From contig NC_009922.1 in NCBI RefSeq assembly GCF_000018325.1, positions 1,860,001 to 1,924,000 of the forward strand: 64,000 bases of DNA. The letters are read 5' to 3'. Positions within the stretch are counted from its first letter, which is position 1, and the number at the start of each line of letters is the position of its first letter. Shown here piece after piece: positions 28,618 to 36,586 of this stretch. Below the pieces are notes generated by a model. It was not told where the DNA came from. It was given only the letters and a program-made list of their open reading frames with translations, and ran no database searches. The DNA is from Alkaliphilus oremlandii OhILAs. Its GTDB lineage: Bacteria > Bacillota > Clostridia > Peptostreptococcales > Natronincolaceae. Both the position numbers and the translations under genes were made by a program.

Positions 28618-29226
28618 CTATTGCTGCTCATGAGTCTTATTTTTTATATATTCATCAACACTTTGCTGATAAGAGTACATTTCCATCTCCAATGGAGTAG
28701 GTTCATCATCTATTTTTTTCTTAAATATATGGTTAAAAAATACTGCCATTCCAACACCAATCCCTAAGGAGTATGGGATTTGCAGCAATAAGGGGCGTTC
28801 AGACTCCTCCCCTGTCATCACCTTATAGATCACCTTATGGGACTCTTTCATATCTACATCTGAGTGAAAATTAATAATAGCAGTGACGGCCCCTATAAAC
28901 AACAAGAAGCTTACAAGTGCTACTCTTAAAATTTTATATGGATCTTCCTTTGTTTTATCATTCAGTTCTATTAGAATCTCGGTTTCTCCTATCACAACAA
29001 TCTCATAGTTTGGTATTTCTTCTTTTATAAACGTTACAATTACTAAAATAGAAATCAGATGAAACTGTTGATTCTTCGTATCCACAGGATAGTTCATATT
29101 TTCCAATTTAGTCTTTATTTCTTTATCTGCAGAAATTTCTACCATATCCTTTAATAATACGGCACTATTTTTAGGCACCATAATTTTTCCTTTGGACCTT
29201 AGAAAGATTTGATTATTCTTTTCCAT
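28618..29226 (-). CDS. spoVAA: Stage V sporulation protein AA
   Basis: 202 aa. N-terminal soluble domain (about 1-95, IFLRSKGKIMV onward) followed by two membrane helices (about 95-115 and 150-170), as in SpoVAA. ATG 29226 follows GGAG at 8 bases. Its start overlaps the end of the preceding small gene by 14 bases. Confidence 0.9.
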   Translation of the reverse strand: MEKNNQIFLRSKGKIMVPKNSAVLLKDMVEISADKEIKTKLENMNYPVDTKNQQFHLISILVIVTFIKEEIPNYEIVVIGETEILIELNDKTKEDPYKILRVALVSFLLFIGAVTAIINFHSDVDMKESHKVIYKVMTGEESERPLLLQIPYSLGIGVGMAVFFNHIFKKKIDDEPTPLEMEMYSYQQSVDEYIKNKTHEQQ

Positions 29227-29389
29227 GATGGATACTCCTTATACAAGCTTTTGAACTAAAAACTAGATCTGCCTTTTCGGGAACTTTATTCACATTTTTA
29301 TTTGAAAAAATATACCAAGCGCCAAAAGAAATTACTACTACTGCTAAAAAAAATAATATACTTTTATTTTTCTCTAAAATATATAGCAT
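29213..29389 (-). CDS. Hypothetical 58-aa single-pass membrane protein
   Basis: 58 residues with one hydrophobic helix (about 8-27) and a short polar tail ending in two-histidine-lysine-glutamate. ATG 29389 has GGTGA 4 bases upstream; a GTG 18 bases earlier is also in frame. Overlaps spoVAA, suggesting translational coupling and a place at the head of the spoVA transcript. No family recognised. Confidence 0.5.
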   Translation of the reverse strand: MLYILEKNKSILFFLAVVVISFGAWYIFSNKNVNKVPEKADLVFSSKACIRSIHHGKE

Positions 29390-29412
29390 ATCTTCACCAT
29401 CCTTCACTTTTA

Positions 29413-29502
29413 TTATTTACTATTTTTATTTTTTAATTCTTCTTTATGCTTTCTTATTTCGCAGTCGTACAAATTTGGCGTTGGTTGCATTTGACCTACC
29501 AT
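29413..29502 (-). CDS. Possible 29-aa peptide (weak)
   Basis: A 29-codon frame starting MVGQMQPTPNLYD after AAAGGAAG, in the gap between sigF and the spoVA genes. The same gap holds repeated GTCGCATAAA-like motifs. Too short to be sure; may be chance. Confidence 0.2.
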   Translation of the reverse strand: MVGQMQPTPNLYDCEIRKHKEELKNKNSK

Positions 29503-29645
29503 CAATTGATTGCTTCCTTTGGTCGCATAAATTGAGTATTTCTCTATTAACCTTTCTTAGATAAGTACTGCTTATATTTAATATTTTCGCAGTCTCATTG
29601 CACAATCTTCTTTTCCTTCCAGTCGCATAAACTGGGTTAGGTCAT

Positions 29646-29675
29646 AAAAAAAGAAGACTTCATTTAAGCCTTCTT
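29646..29675 (-). terminator. Terminator at the end of sigF
   Basis: 10-bp stem AAGAAGACTT / AAGCCTTCTT (one G-T pair) overlapping the sigF stop, followed on the minus strand by seven Ts. It would separate the spoIIA operon from the spoVA genes. Confidence 0.85.
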
Positions 29676-30434
29676 CATAATATCCTTCATATTCTGTAAT
29701 ACCTTCTTTTCTATTCTAGAAACCTGAACCTGTGAAATCCCTAAAACTTGAGCAATTTGGGTCTGGGTTTGATCTTTAAAATATCTTAAAAATATAATCT
29801 GTCTCTCCCTTGGCTCTAATTTAGAAATTGCCTCCTGTAGTACGATTCGATCGATTACTTCACTATCTTCTAAAGTATCATTCTCACTAATTTTATCGAT
29901 TAAATGGATCGGTGAACCATCATCCTGATGAATCACATCGTATAGATATTCTGGACTGGCACTAGAATCCAATGCCATAACAATTTCTTCTTTTGTAGCA
30001 CCCATATCGTCTGCAATCTCTTGTAATGTGGGTTCCCTTCCATTCTCTTTCTGTAATTTCTCCTTCGTCATCTTCACTCTTGCAGCAGTTTGTTTCAAAG
30101 ATCTTGAAACTTTGATGATACCATCATCTCTTAAAAATCTCTTTATTTCTCCTATAATCATTGGGACTGCATATGTAGAAAACCTTACATCAAAACTGGT
30201 ATCAAATTTTTTTATTGCTTTAATTAGTCCGATGCAGCCTAACTGAAATAAATCTTCTCTCTCATATCCTCTATTGGCAAATCGTCGGATGACACTTCGA
30301 ACCAATCCCAAGTTGTGATTGACCAGGATTTCTTGTGCCTCCATATTGCCACTTTGAGCCTGTAATATTAATTCTATCGTTCTATCGTGCTCTAATATTT
30401 CAACTTGCTCCCCTGAAAAAGCTGAAAAATTCAT
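29664..30434 (-). CDS. sigF: RNA polymerase sporulation sigma factor SigF
   Basis: First forespore-specific sigma factor. 256 aa with region 2 (FANRGYEREDLFQLGCIGLIKA, FDVRFSTYAVPMI), region 3 (RVKMTKEKLQ) and region 4 (LGISQVQVSRIEKKVL). Held inactive by SpoIIAB until released by SpoIIAA. ATG 30434, 12 bases downstream of spoIIAB. Third gene of the spoIIA operon, in the standard order. Confidence 0.97.
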   Translation of the reverse strand: MNFSAFSGEQVEILEHDRTIELILQAQSGNMEAQEILVNHNLGLVRSVIRRFANRGYEREDLFQLGCIGLIKAIKKFDTSFDVRFSTYAVPMIIGEIKRFLRDDGIIKVSRSLKQTAARVKMTKEKLQKENGREPTLQEIADDMGATKEEIVMALDSSASPEYLYDVIHQDDGSPIHLIDKISENDTLEDSEVIDRIVLQEAISKLEPRERQIIFLRYFKDQTQTQIAQVLGISQVQVSRIEKKVLQNMKDIMKKA

Positions 30435-30446
30435 GTTATCTACCCC

Positions 30447-30884
30447 TTACTTTACATTCAGGCTTTTGAATTTTTTTACCATTCTTATTGTTGTTCCCTT
30501 TTCTAGTTCAGAATATACTTCAACTTCGTCCATAAAGGTTTCCATTACAGTAAATCCCATACCTGAACGTTCTAATTGTGGCTTAGATGTAAATAAAGGC
30601 TCTCTCGCTTGTTCAACATTATCAATACCACGACCTTTATCCTCTATAATAATCTCTAAATCATTGCCATTGATTCTACAGGTCACCACAACTAAGCCTG
30701 TATTATCTTCGTACCCATGAATAATAGCATTCGTTACAGCTTCAGAAACAGCAGTTTTTATATCTGTGATTTCTTCAATTGTAGGATCTAATTGAGATGC
30801 AAAAGCGGCTACAACTACCCTAGCAAACGCCTCATTCTGTGACTTGCTATCGAATTCTATTTTCATATAGTTTTTGTATTCCAT
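30447..30884 (-). CDS. spoIIAB: Anti-sigma F factor SpoIIAB
   Basis: GHKL-fold serine kinase and anti-sigma factor that phosphorylates SpoIIAA and binds SigF. N box [14 protein letters not shown] (about 48-61), G1 box EDKGRGID (about 81-88) and G2 region SGMGFTVME (about 107-115). 145 aa. ATG 30884, 14 bases after spoIIAA. Confidence 0.97.
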   Translation of the reverse strand: MEYKNYMKIEFDSKSQNEAFARVVVAAFASQLDPTIEEITDIKTAVSEAVTNAIIHGYEDNTGLVVVTCRINGNDLEIIIEDKGRGIDNVEQAREPLFTSKPQLERSGMGFTVMETFMDEVEVYSELEKGTTIRMVKKFKSLNVK

Positions 30885-30898
30885 CTGATTACACTCCT

Positions 30899-31234
30899 TT
30901 ACATGCGATTAAGAGCTTCGCTTTTGTTGGTATACTTGCTTATAATACTATATAGACCTGCTAGATGAAAGATTTTATCTATCTTATCAGCGACATGAAT
31001 CACCGATACTTTTCCACCGAATTTCGATATGTTTTTATATCTTCCAATAATAACACCGATGCCAGAGCTATCCATAAACTTCATGCCACTCAAATCAAAG
31101 ATCAAATTCTTCGCTCTTTGTTGGCTAATCATATCGTCTAATTCCGTTCTGATGCTTTCTGCAAAGTGGTGGTCTAGTTCACCATCAAATTGGACAATTA
31201 GTGTATTCTCTATCATTTCATATTTTAATTGCAA
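30899..31234 (-). CDS. spoIIAA: Anti-sigma F factor antagonist SpoIIAA
   Basis: STAS-domain protein that, when unphosphorylated, strips SpoIIAB from SigF. 111 aa with the phosphorylation site in [10 protein letters not shown] (Ser57). The start is TTG 31234, supported by GGAGGGG 6 bases upstream and by alignment with the normal N-terminus (GELDHH at 18-23). First gene of the operon, downstream of the sigma-H promoter at 31267-31295. Confidence 0.96.
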   Translation of the reverse strand: MQLKYEMIENTLIVQFDGELDHHFAESIRTELDDMISQQRAKNLIFDLSGMKFMDSSGIGVIIGRYKNISKFGGKVSVIHVADKIDKIFHLAGLYSIISKYTNKSEALNRM

Positions 31235-31266
31235 CTTCTACCCCTCCTGTTTACATGATATATAGT

Positions 31267-31295
31267 ATTTCTATAAACTTTGGATAAGTCCTTCC
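31267..31295 (-). promoter_or_regulatory. Sigma-H promoter of the spoIIA operon
   Basis: On the minus strand GGAAGGACTT (31286-31295) then 13 bases, then AGAAAT (31267-31272): close to the sigma-H consensus RWAGGAWWT-N13-HGAAT. It lies 32 bases upstream of the spoIIAA start. The spoIIA operon is sigma-H dependent in characterised endospore formers. Confidence 0.7.
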
Positions 31296-31343
31296 GTGAA
31301 AAAACACTTGTTTTGTAATGTTTTGGAGGGCAAAAAATATAAC

Positions 31344-31380
31344 AAAAGGAAAATTGACACCATTTGTCGATTTTCCTTTT
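31344..31380 (-). terminator. Terminator of the tag gene
   Basis: Stem of about 16 bp (AAAAGGAAAAT.. with complement, one T-G pair) with CCATT loop, 13 bases past the stop at 31393, ending in T-rich sequence on the minus strand. Confidence 0.85.
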
Positions 31381-31392
31381 TATGATGTATGT

Positions 31393-31956
31393 TTACACTT
31401 CATCGTACCTAAAACAATCTTTAATATGGTCATTGATCAGCCCTGCTGCCTGTAAATAAGAATATATTACAGTAGAGCCTACAAATCGAAATCCTCTCTT
31501 TTTTAAATCTTTACTTATTTTACTGGATAACTCTGTATGGGCTGGTACCTCTGAAATATGATCCCATTGATTTTTTATTGTTTGATGATCTACGAATCCC
31601 CATAAATAATGAGAAAAACTTCCAAATTCCTTTTGAACTTCTAAGAACTTCTGCGCATTATGTATAGAAGCCTCTATCTTTCTGCGGTTCCGGATAATCC
31701 CTGCATTATTCAAAAGTTCATTAAATTTTTCCTCATCGTATTGAGCTACCTTTACTGGATCGAAATGATCGTATGCTATTCTATAATTCTCTCTTCTCTT
31801 TAAAATCGTATGCCAGCTTAACCCAGCCTGAGCAGCCTCCAGTATCAAAAACTCGAAATGCTTCTGATCATCGTAAACAGGAACGCCCCATTCTTCGTCA
31901 TGATACCTTATATACATTTCATCCTTCTCACACCAAGGACATCTTTTCATCTCCAT
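31393..31956 (-). CDS. tag: DNA-3-methyladenine glycosylase I
   Basis: Removes 3-methyladenine from alkylated DNA in base excision repair. 187 aa with the Tag signature MKRCPWCEKDEMYIRYHDEEWGVP split over residues 3-26 (zinc cysteine and the conserved Glu/Trp), the LSWHTILKRRENYR segment and C-terminal histidine region (DHIKDCFRY). Single gene with its own terminator. Confidence 0.95.
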   Translation of the reverse strand: MEMKRCPWCEKDEMYIRYHDEEWGVPVYDDQKHFEFLILEAAQAGLSWHTILKRRENYRIAYDHFDPVKVAQYDEEKFNELLNNAGIIRNRRKIEASIHNAQKFLEVQKEFGSFSHYLWGFVDHQTIKNQWDHISEVPAHTELSSKISKDLKKRGFRFVGSTVIYSYLQAAGLINDHIKDCFRYDEV

Positions 31957-31980
31957 TGCTCCTTCACTGTTATATTCTTA

Positions 31981-32148
31981 TCATCCTTTTGCTTCAAGCA
32001 ACTTAATGAGCTTTTTATCACTTAATATTTCCTTTGTTATAAGGTCGCCATTTTTAGAAAATACTCGATACTTTTCCTTTTTATTAGAAATCGCGCAGAA
32101 AACATGCTCTTTTTCTAAACTATCTATCTCAACGGTAATAATATTCAA
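31981..32148 (-). pseudogene. Possible internally deleted YoaP-type acetyltransferase remnant
   Basis: 55-codon frame with TTG start and GGAG 7 bases upstream. The first third (IDSLEKEHVFCAIS) resembles the N-terminus of YoaP-type GNAT proteins and the last part (LITKEILSDKKLIKLLEA) their C-terminus, while the roughly 190-residue middle is absent. I infer an in-frame internal deletion; the resemblance is from memory, so it could also be an unrelated small protein. Confidence 0.4.
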
Positions 32149-32193
32149 TTATCTACTCCTTTAAAATATCCTCTATCACTTTATAAGAAAATA

Positions 32194-32760
32194 TTATTCT
32201 ATTTTATCATCTAGGATAGATTTAATCTGTTCATTATCTAGAATTAACTGCTCTTGTTCATTTAGTATCACTTCAAACATAGCTTGTTCTTGGTTTTCCA
32301 AGTGGCTAAAGCTTGCATCTTTGGCTAATATCACATTAAAATCTCTTTCGTATGCATCTATTGCTGTTCTTCCAACGCATCCATGGGTAAATACTCCCGA
32401 TAAAATCAATGTATCAATTCCTCTTACTATTAAATCTTCTTCAAAGTTTGTTCTAATAAATGTACTTTGTCTCGTTTTAGTGATAACAATGTGCTTGTCA
32501 CTAAATTTAATTTCTGAAAGTAATTTTGCTTCGTCACTTCCTTGTATTAGCGCAGAGAAGTTGTATTTTTTCATCACTAGGTTCCAAGTAGATCTATCTT
32601 CCTTATGTATTGTAAGCACTTGATATATCGGAATATTTTTATTTTCAGCATAAATTATTAAATCATTAATAGATTCAATCAATTCATTTATCCTTATTCT
32701 ACGTTCTTCCGTCCTAAAAAAATAATGTTGCATATCTATTACTACCAACGCTGGTCTCAT
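32194..32760 (-). CDS. Isochorismatase/cysteine hydrolase family protein
   Basis: 188 aa alpha/beta hydrolase of the isochorismatase-like superfamily. Catalytic triad positions visible: Asp9 in VVIDMQ, a lysine in VITKTRQS (about 94) and Cys128 in FTHGCVGRTA. Substrate unknown; nicotinamidase-like or small-amide hydrolysis is possible. ATG 32760 follows GGTGGGGAT. Confidence 0.88.
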   Translation of the reverse strand: MRPALVVIDMQHYFFRTEERRIRINELIESINDLIIYAENKNIPIYQVLTIHKEDRSTWNLVMKKYNFSALIQGSDEAKLLSEIKFSDKHIVITKTRQSTFIRTNFEEDLIVRGIDTLILSGVFTHGCVGRTAIDAYERDFNVILAKDASFSHLENQEQAMFEVILNEQEQLILDNEQIKSILDDKIE

Positions 32761-32821
32761 GTGATTATCCCCACCTTTTGAGTTGTTAAAGCCGTATATC
32801 AGTATTGTGTATTCTAAACGG

Positions 32822-33172
32822 CTAATCCATATTAAAATGCGATTTAAGCTTTCCTAATTTATTTAAATAATCTTCATCCGTTAAATATCTTTCGTCTCTT
32901 AATTCATTTAAAATCTTTACATATTTTTTATACTCCTCATAGTTCTCCTTTTGAATCCCTCTGTTCTGATAAAATCTGACGATTTTCTCTAATTCATCAT
33001 TATCTATTACTTCAATGTCACGTAATCTTACCAATCCAACAACTTGAAGATCTTGCTTAATCTTTGGTGAACTATCTGCCTCAGGTAATAAAGGTCTTAT
33101 TGCTAAACTGACAGCCCCATAAATAGTGAAAAAGAAAATGATAGATGATAATAACACATTAATAATTTCCAT
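32822..33172 (-). CDS. Hypothetical membrane protein with SHOCT-like C-terminus
   Basis: 116 aa with one N-terminal membrane helix (about 4-26) and a charged cytoplasmic region. The last 30 residues (ILNELRDERYLTDEDYLNKL) look like a SHOCT oligomerisation motif. No function can be assigned. Stands alone between isochorismatase and phosphotransferase genes. Confidence 0.6.
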   Translation of the reverse strand: MEIINVLLSSIIFFFTIYGAVSLAIRPLLPEADSSPKIKQDLQVVGLVRLRDIEVIDNDELEKIVRFYQNRGIQKENYEEYKKYVKILNELRDERYLTDEDYLNKLGKLKSHFNMD

Positions 33173-33298
33173 TTGTACACCTCTTTCTTATTGATTTACA
33201 TATCGGATTATTCCATTTTATTATAGACATAGTGTTTCTCTTTTAATAAATTCATATATTGACAAAATCTTTACAACCAAAGATATTTGACGGTACGC

Positions 33299-34207
33299 TT
33301 ACATACTGTTAATATACCAATTTGGAATATATGTGTCAAAATTATTGTACCACTGTAAAATATTTTTTGCCTGTTCCAACATCTTATTCACATCTTCTTT
33401 TCCGAACGGAATTGCCCAAGGAATAGAAGCAATCTGATTCGTTGCAATATATAACGCCATTAACCTAAAGAACAGATCTGGTACTTTATTGTAAAAGTAG
33501 CCATTGATATAGCCGGATGCAAATTCAGGGCTAATTGATGCAGAAAAAGTAATGCGATTAAATTCTTCCCACGGATCGCCATAATCCATTCTATTAAAGT
33601 CAATGATGCCTAATTCTCCCGTTGGAGTGATAACCATATTGCCAACATGATAATCTCCGTGTTGAAAAGATTGTGGCCTATCCCTTAGTAGAAAACGATT
33701 GCGCTCAATATACGCCATCATTTGATCAGCGCCATTGAACTGAATCTTACAATTTTTATAGCTGAGTATTTTGCTATCAATTTTACGATGATACCGTTTC
33801 TCCCAACTTTCTTGTTCTTTCGGTGCTTGGATTTCATGGATTCTATTTAGAAACTCACCTGCTTTAATTCCTAACCGATATTGTTCCTCCTTATTCAATT
33901 TAAGTATAGCAGATTCAGCATCCTCACCATGAATCCAAGAAAGTAAAGAATAAGATGCTTTTCCCCCACTACACAGGCCAAAATCAATAGGACGTGTAGC
34001 TAATATATTCTTATTCATAAGTACCTTTAAGTAATTAAATTCCTTTTTCTTCTGCTCATATTGGGATTTATCCGAAATTTTAAGTAACAACTCCTGTTGA
34101 TTCAAGGTTCTAATATAATATTTTTTATCATCGGACCACCCTTTATTAATTGGCTCTACTACATTCCACTTATCTGAATTCGGGATATCATGCATATTTA
34201 TTTCCAA
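33299..34207 (-). CDS. Aminoglycoside phosphotransferase (APH) family kinase-like protein
   Basis: 302 aa protein-kinase-like fold. Brenner motif HGDYHVGN (about 187-194) and DFG-equivalent IIDFNRMDYGDP are intact, so it should be an active small-molecule kinase. Resembles the APH/choline kinase family rather than a proven resistance enzyme; no substrate can be named. TTG start at 34207 has GGGGGG 7 bases upstream; ATG four codons later is an alternative. Confidence 0.85.
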   Translation of the reverse strand: MEINMHDIPNSDKWNVVEPINKGWSDDKKYYIRTLNQQELLLKISDKSQYEQKKKEFNYLKVLMNKNILATRPIDFGLCSGGKASYSLLSWIHGEDAESAILKLNKEEQYRLGIKAGEFLNRIHEIQAPKEQESWEKRYHRKIDSKILSYKNCKIQFNGADQMMAYIERNRFLLRDRPQSFQHGDYHVGNMVITPTGELGIIDFNRMDYGDPWEEFNRITFSASISPEFASGYINGYFYNKVPDLFFRLMALYIATNQIASIPWAIPFGKEDVNKMLEQAKNILQWYNNFDTYIPNWYINSM

Positions 34208-34268
34208 TGTTCATCCCCCCTTAATTGAAGTATTCTACTTAGAGCATGATATTATATCGTTTAATTTT

Positions 34269-34766
34269 CTAGATAAATAGCTTTGCCATGTGGTATTCGT
34301 CGATAAATTTACCATTTACAAAGCAGGATTTCTCCCTTATGCCTTCTATTTTAAATCCCATTTTCTCATAAAGCTTGATTGCATTCTCATTATGTTTCAT
34401 AACAGTTAATTCCAATCTAATAATCCAATTGTTCATAGCCCACTTATCTAGCTCTTCCAACATTTTACGACCAATACCTTCACCCCTGTAGTTTCTTAAA
34501 ATTCCAATAATGATATATGCACTATGCTTCGTTCTATTTGCAGTTCCCCTTTCTGCAGATAAGAATCCAACAATTGTACCCTCATCTTCTGCCAATAATA
34601 GCAGTGAATTTTTATTCGTTTCTTCTATCCTATGGGTCATTTTTTCCACATTTGTTTTTCTCTCACCTGGCTCATATAGCATGAAACTGGTTTCTGAATC
34701 CAATTGTTTTAAAAATGATATAAATTCTTGAGCATCATGAGGTCTTCCCTCTTTTATTTTGATCAT
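34269..34766 (-). CDS. GNAT family N-acetyltransferase
   Basis: 165 aa with the acetyl-CoA binding motif A (LRNYRGEGIGRKMLEELDKWA, about 88-108) and motif B (LYEKMGFKIEGIR). Substrate unknown; similar to RimI/PhnO-like single-domain acetyltransferases. Isolated gene downstream of a 200-base gap. Confidence 0.9.
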   Translation of the reverse strand: MIKIKEGRPHDAQEFISFLKQLDSETSFMLYEPGERKTNVEKMTHRIEETNKNSLLLLAEDEGTIVGFLSAERGTANRTKHSAYIIIGILRNYRGEGIGRKMLEELDKWAMNNWIIRLELTVMKHNENAIKLYEKMGFKIEGIREKSCFVNGKFIDEYHMAKLFI

Positions 34767-34952
34767 CCCATTTTCCCCTTTAAATATAAAGTTTGTATGT
34801 CTTTTTAAATATTATTGTTGAAATATATACGCTGTCCATTTTGAATATCTTTAAAATATACATAACTATATCATTCTTCCTCTATATAGAAATTCCTTTT
34901 CTTTCAGCTTAACTTATACAATATTTTATCGTTATCCATTTAATAATAAAAA

Positions 34953-34973
34953 AGAAGGTATCACATACCTTCT
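34953..34973 (-). terminator. Terminator of the lipoprotein gene
   Basis: 9-bp stem AGAAGGTAT/ATACCTTCT with loop CAC, followed on the minus strand by a run of six Ts; immediately past the stop at 34975. Confidence 0.88.
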
Positions 34974-34974
34974 C

Positions 34975-35757
34975 TTAATTTACATTAACTTCAAATTCTA
35001 TTTTCAACATTATATTTTCTACCTGTTCTTTATTCAAAGAAAAATCTGTATATGCAGTAAAGAAATACTTTCCTTTCGGTAGCTTCAGTTCTTTTTCTGA
35101 ATAATACTGTTTCCAAAAATCAGCTTTAGGATCCTCTTCACTGTATCCTCCACTTTTTGAAAATGGTATCGTATATATTTCACCTTTATTTAAAACTGTT
35201 TGTTTTAATATATCTTGGGTCATGCCCTCGCTGAAGTATTCTTTTCCATCGTAGATTTCATAATGGAAATAGGGTTCACCTGACCATATGGTAATACTGT
35301 CTTTTTCTCCAATATACTCTATGGTCGAATACATACTGATTTCTTCTTTTTCTTTAAACTCTAATTTGTTGATATATGTTTTTACTAGGAAATTTTCATC
35401 TTCTGTTGTAAAAACATTGTAGTCCAATATTTGAACACTGTAACATTTGTTAATTTGTGCAGGATAACTTTCAGCAATGGTACCATCGTAGAGTATTTCA
35501 ACTTTATGTCCTATTTCAATATCCTCTACTGATATCTTTTTATCTTTAGATTCTAATACAGTATTGTTTCCTATGGATACTTTAATTTTATCAGCAGAAT
35601 TTAGCTCTACAGAGCCCTTTATAGGTTCTACCACCAAGTAGGACCCATTGTTCTCCAATATAGTTGCAACCAATAAAGTTTTGTTGTTATTTTCTGGATG
35701 GCTACAACCTGATAAAATAAGAATTGCACCTATCATCAAAATCAAAATTTTTTTCAT
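34975..35757 (-). CDS. DUF3221-like lipoprotein
   Basis: 260 aa secreted lipoprotein. The signal peptide ends in a clear lipobox (ILILSGC), giving Cys18 as the lipidated residue. Residues about 30-115 match the YobA/DUF3221 pattern (VVEPIKGSVE, IEIGHKVEILYDG, AESYPAQI); the C-terminal part is an all-beta domain similar to BsuPI-type modules (LPKGKYFFTAYTDF). ATG 35757 with GGGAGG upstream is preferred over an in-frame ATG 69 bases earlier that lacks a signal sequence. Confidence 0.75.
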   Translation of the reverse strand: MKKILILMIGAILILSGCSHPENNNKTLLVATILENNGSYLVVEPIKGSVELNSADKIKVSIGNNTVLESKDKKISVEDIEIGHKVEILYDGTIAESYPAQINKCYSVQILDYNVFTTEDENFLVKTYINKLEFKEKEEISMYSTIEYIGEKDSITIWSGEPYFHYEIYDGKEYFSEGMTQDILKQTVLNKGEIYTIPFSKSGGYSEEDPKADFWKQYYSEKELKLPKGKYFFTAYTDFSLNKEQVENIMLKIEFEVNVN

Positions 35758-35854
35758 AATAAATTCATCCTCCCAACTGTTTCCTTTTATTTTTAGACGA
35801 TGAATCTCTTTAAATTGTTCCATCAAGTTGTATTAAGAGAATAATATTTTTTAC

Positions 35855-36010
35855 TTATGTTGCTTCAATTAAATTACAGTCAAATACATTAAATGCTTCG
35901 AAATCAATCCGATCTTTGTATTTATAAAATAAATGATGTAAACGATCAAGTGAAGCAAATGATTCTGGGCAAATCGGCGCATAAAAATATCTAGCAATAA
36001 TTTTTTTCAT
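35855..36010 (-). pseudogene. Truncated thioredoxin-like protein fragment
   Basis: 51 codons from ATG 36010 (AGGTGG upstream): MKKIIARYFYAPICPESFAS resembles the first beta-alpha-beta unit of a thioredoxin-fold protein with a single-cysteine CPES motif, then a stop. Related full-length proteins would be about twice as long, so this looks like a 3'-truncated gene. It could instead be a genuine short protein. Confidence 0.4.
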
Positions 36011-36197
36011 TGGACCCACCTCTCTATATTTTAAAAATTGTTTACACATCCATCTATTCACATCTCATTCTCTATTCTCACATTCCCAATTATATAAAAA
36101 TCTCTATCTACTTTTTTAAAAATATATAAATAGTATATTGTAATTATATCTTTTATTCTTTCACCATACTTAAAAGTCCTTCTATCACAGAAAAAAA

Positions 36198-36229
36198 TAC
36201 AGCAACCTTGACTATTCAAGGCTACTGTA
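36198..36229 (-). terminator. Terminator of the AtuA/CitMHS operon
   Basis: 14-bp stem with two G-T pairs and loop CTAT, followed on the minus strand by ATTTTTTT. Confidence 0.85.
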
Positions 36230-36286
36230 TCTATTACAACTGTTCCTATACTTATATTTTATTACATTTATAACTTAGTCCTCCGA

Positions 36287-36586
36287 CTATATTTCCATAT
36301 TCAGTAGGAAAGAGCTTAAACTTTTACCGTGTTTATCCAGAGAAAGGCTTCTCGTAACCCCTCCACCTAAGGCGTCGTACATGACAAAGTTGAATGCGCC
36401 GAGTTGTGGCAATTCATATCTTATAACTTCTCCCTTTACAATATCTTTAAAATGTTTTTTTACGGCCTCAGCAGTTATTTTTTCTTTAACTTCTTTAAAA
36501 TCCTCCATATTGTATACGATTAAGGAAAGATTAGAAATATTTCCTTTATCACCTGTTCTTGAGTGCGCAATTTCCCATAGCTTCAT
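36287..36586 (-). CDS. AtuA-associated ferredoxin-fold protein
   Basis: 99 aa protein starting MKLWEIAHSRTGDKGNISN, the signature of the small domain that is fused to, or encoded next to, AtuA/DUF1446 proteins. Its start overlaps the end of the AtuA gene, so the two are translated together and probably form a complex. Exact reaction unknown. Confidence 0.85.
   Translation of the reverse strand: MKLWEIAHSRTGDKGNISNLSLIVYNMEDFKEVKEKITAEAVKKHFKDIVKGEVIRYELPQLGAFNFVMYDALGGGVTRSLSLDKHGKSLSSFLLNMEI

Noticed and set aside
33299..34207. Aminoglycoside resistance gene
   Set aside because: It belongs to the broad APH/choline-kinase fold family; nothing ties it to a drug substrate or to a mobile element.
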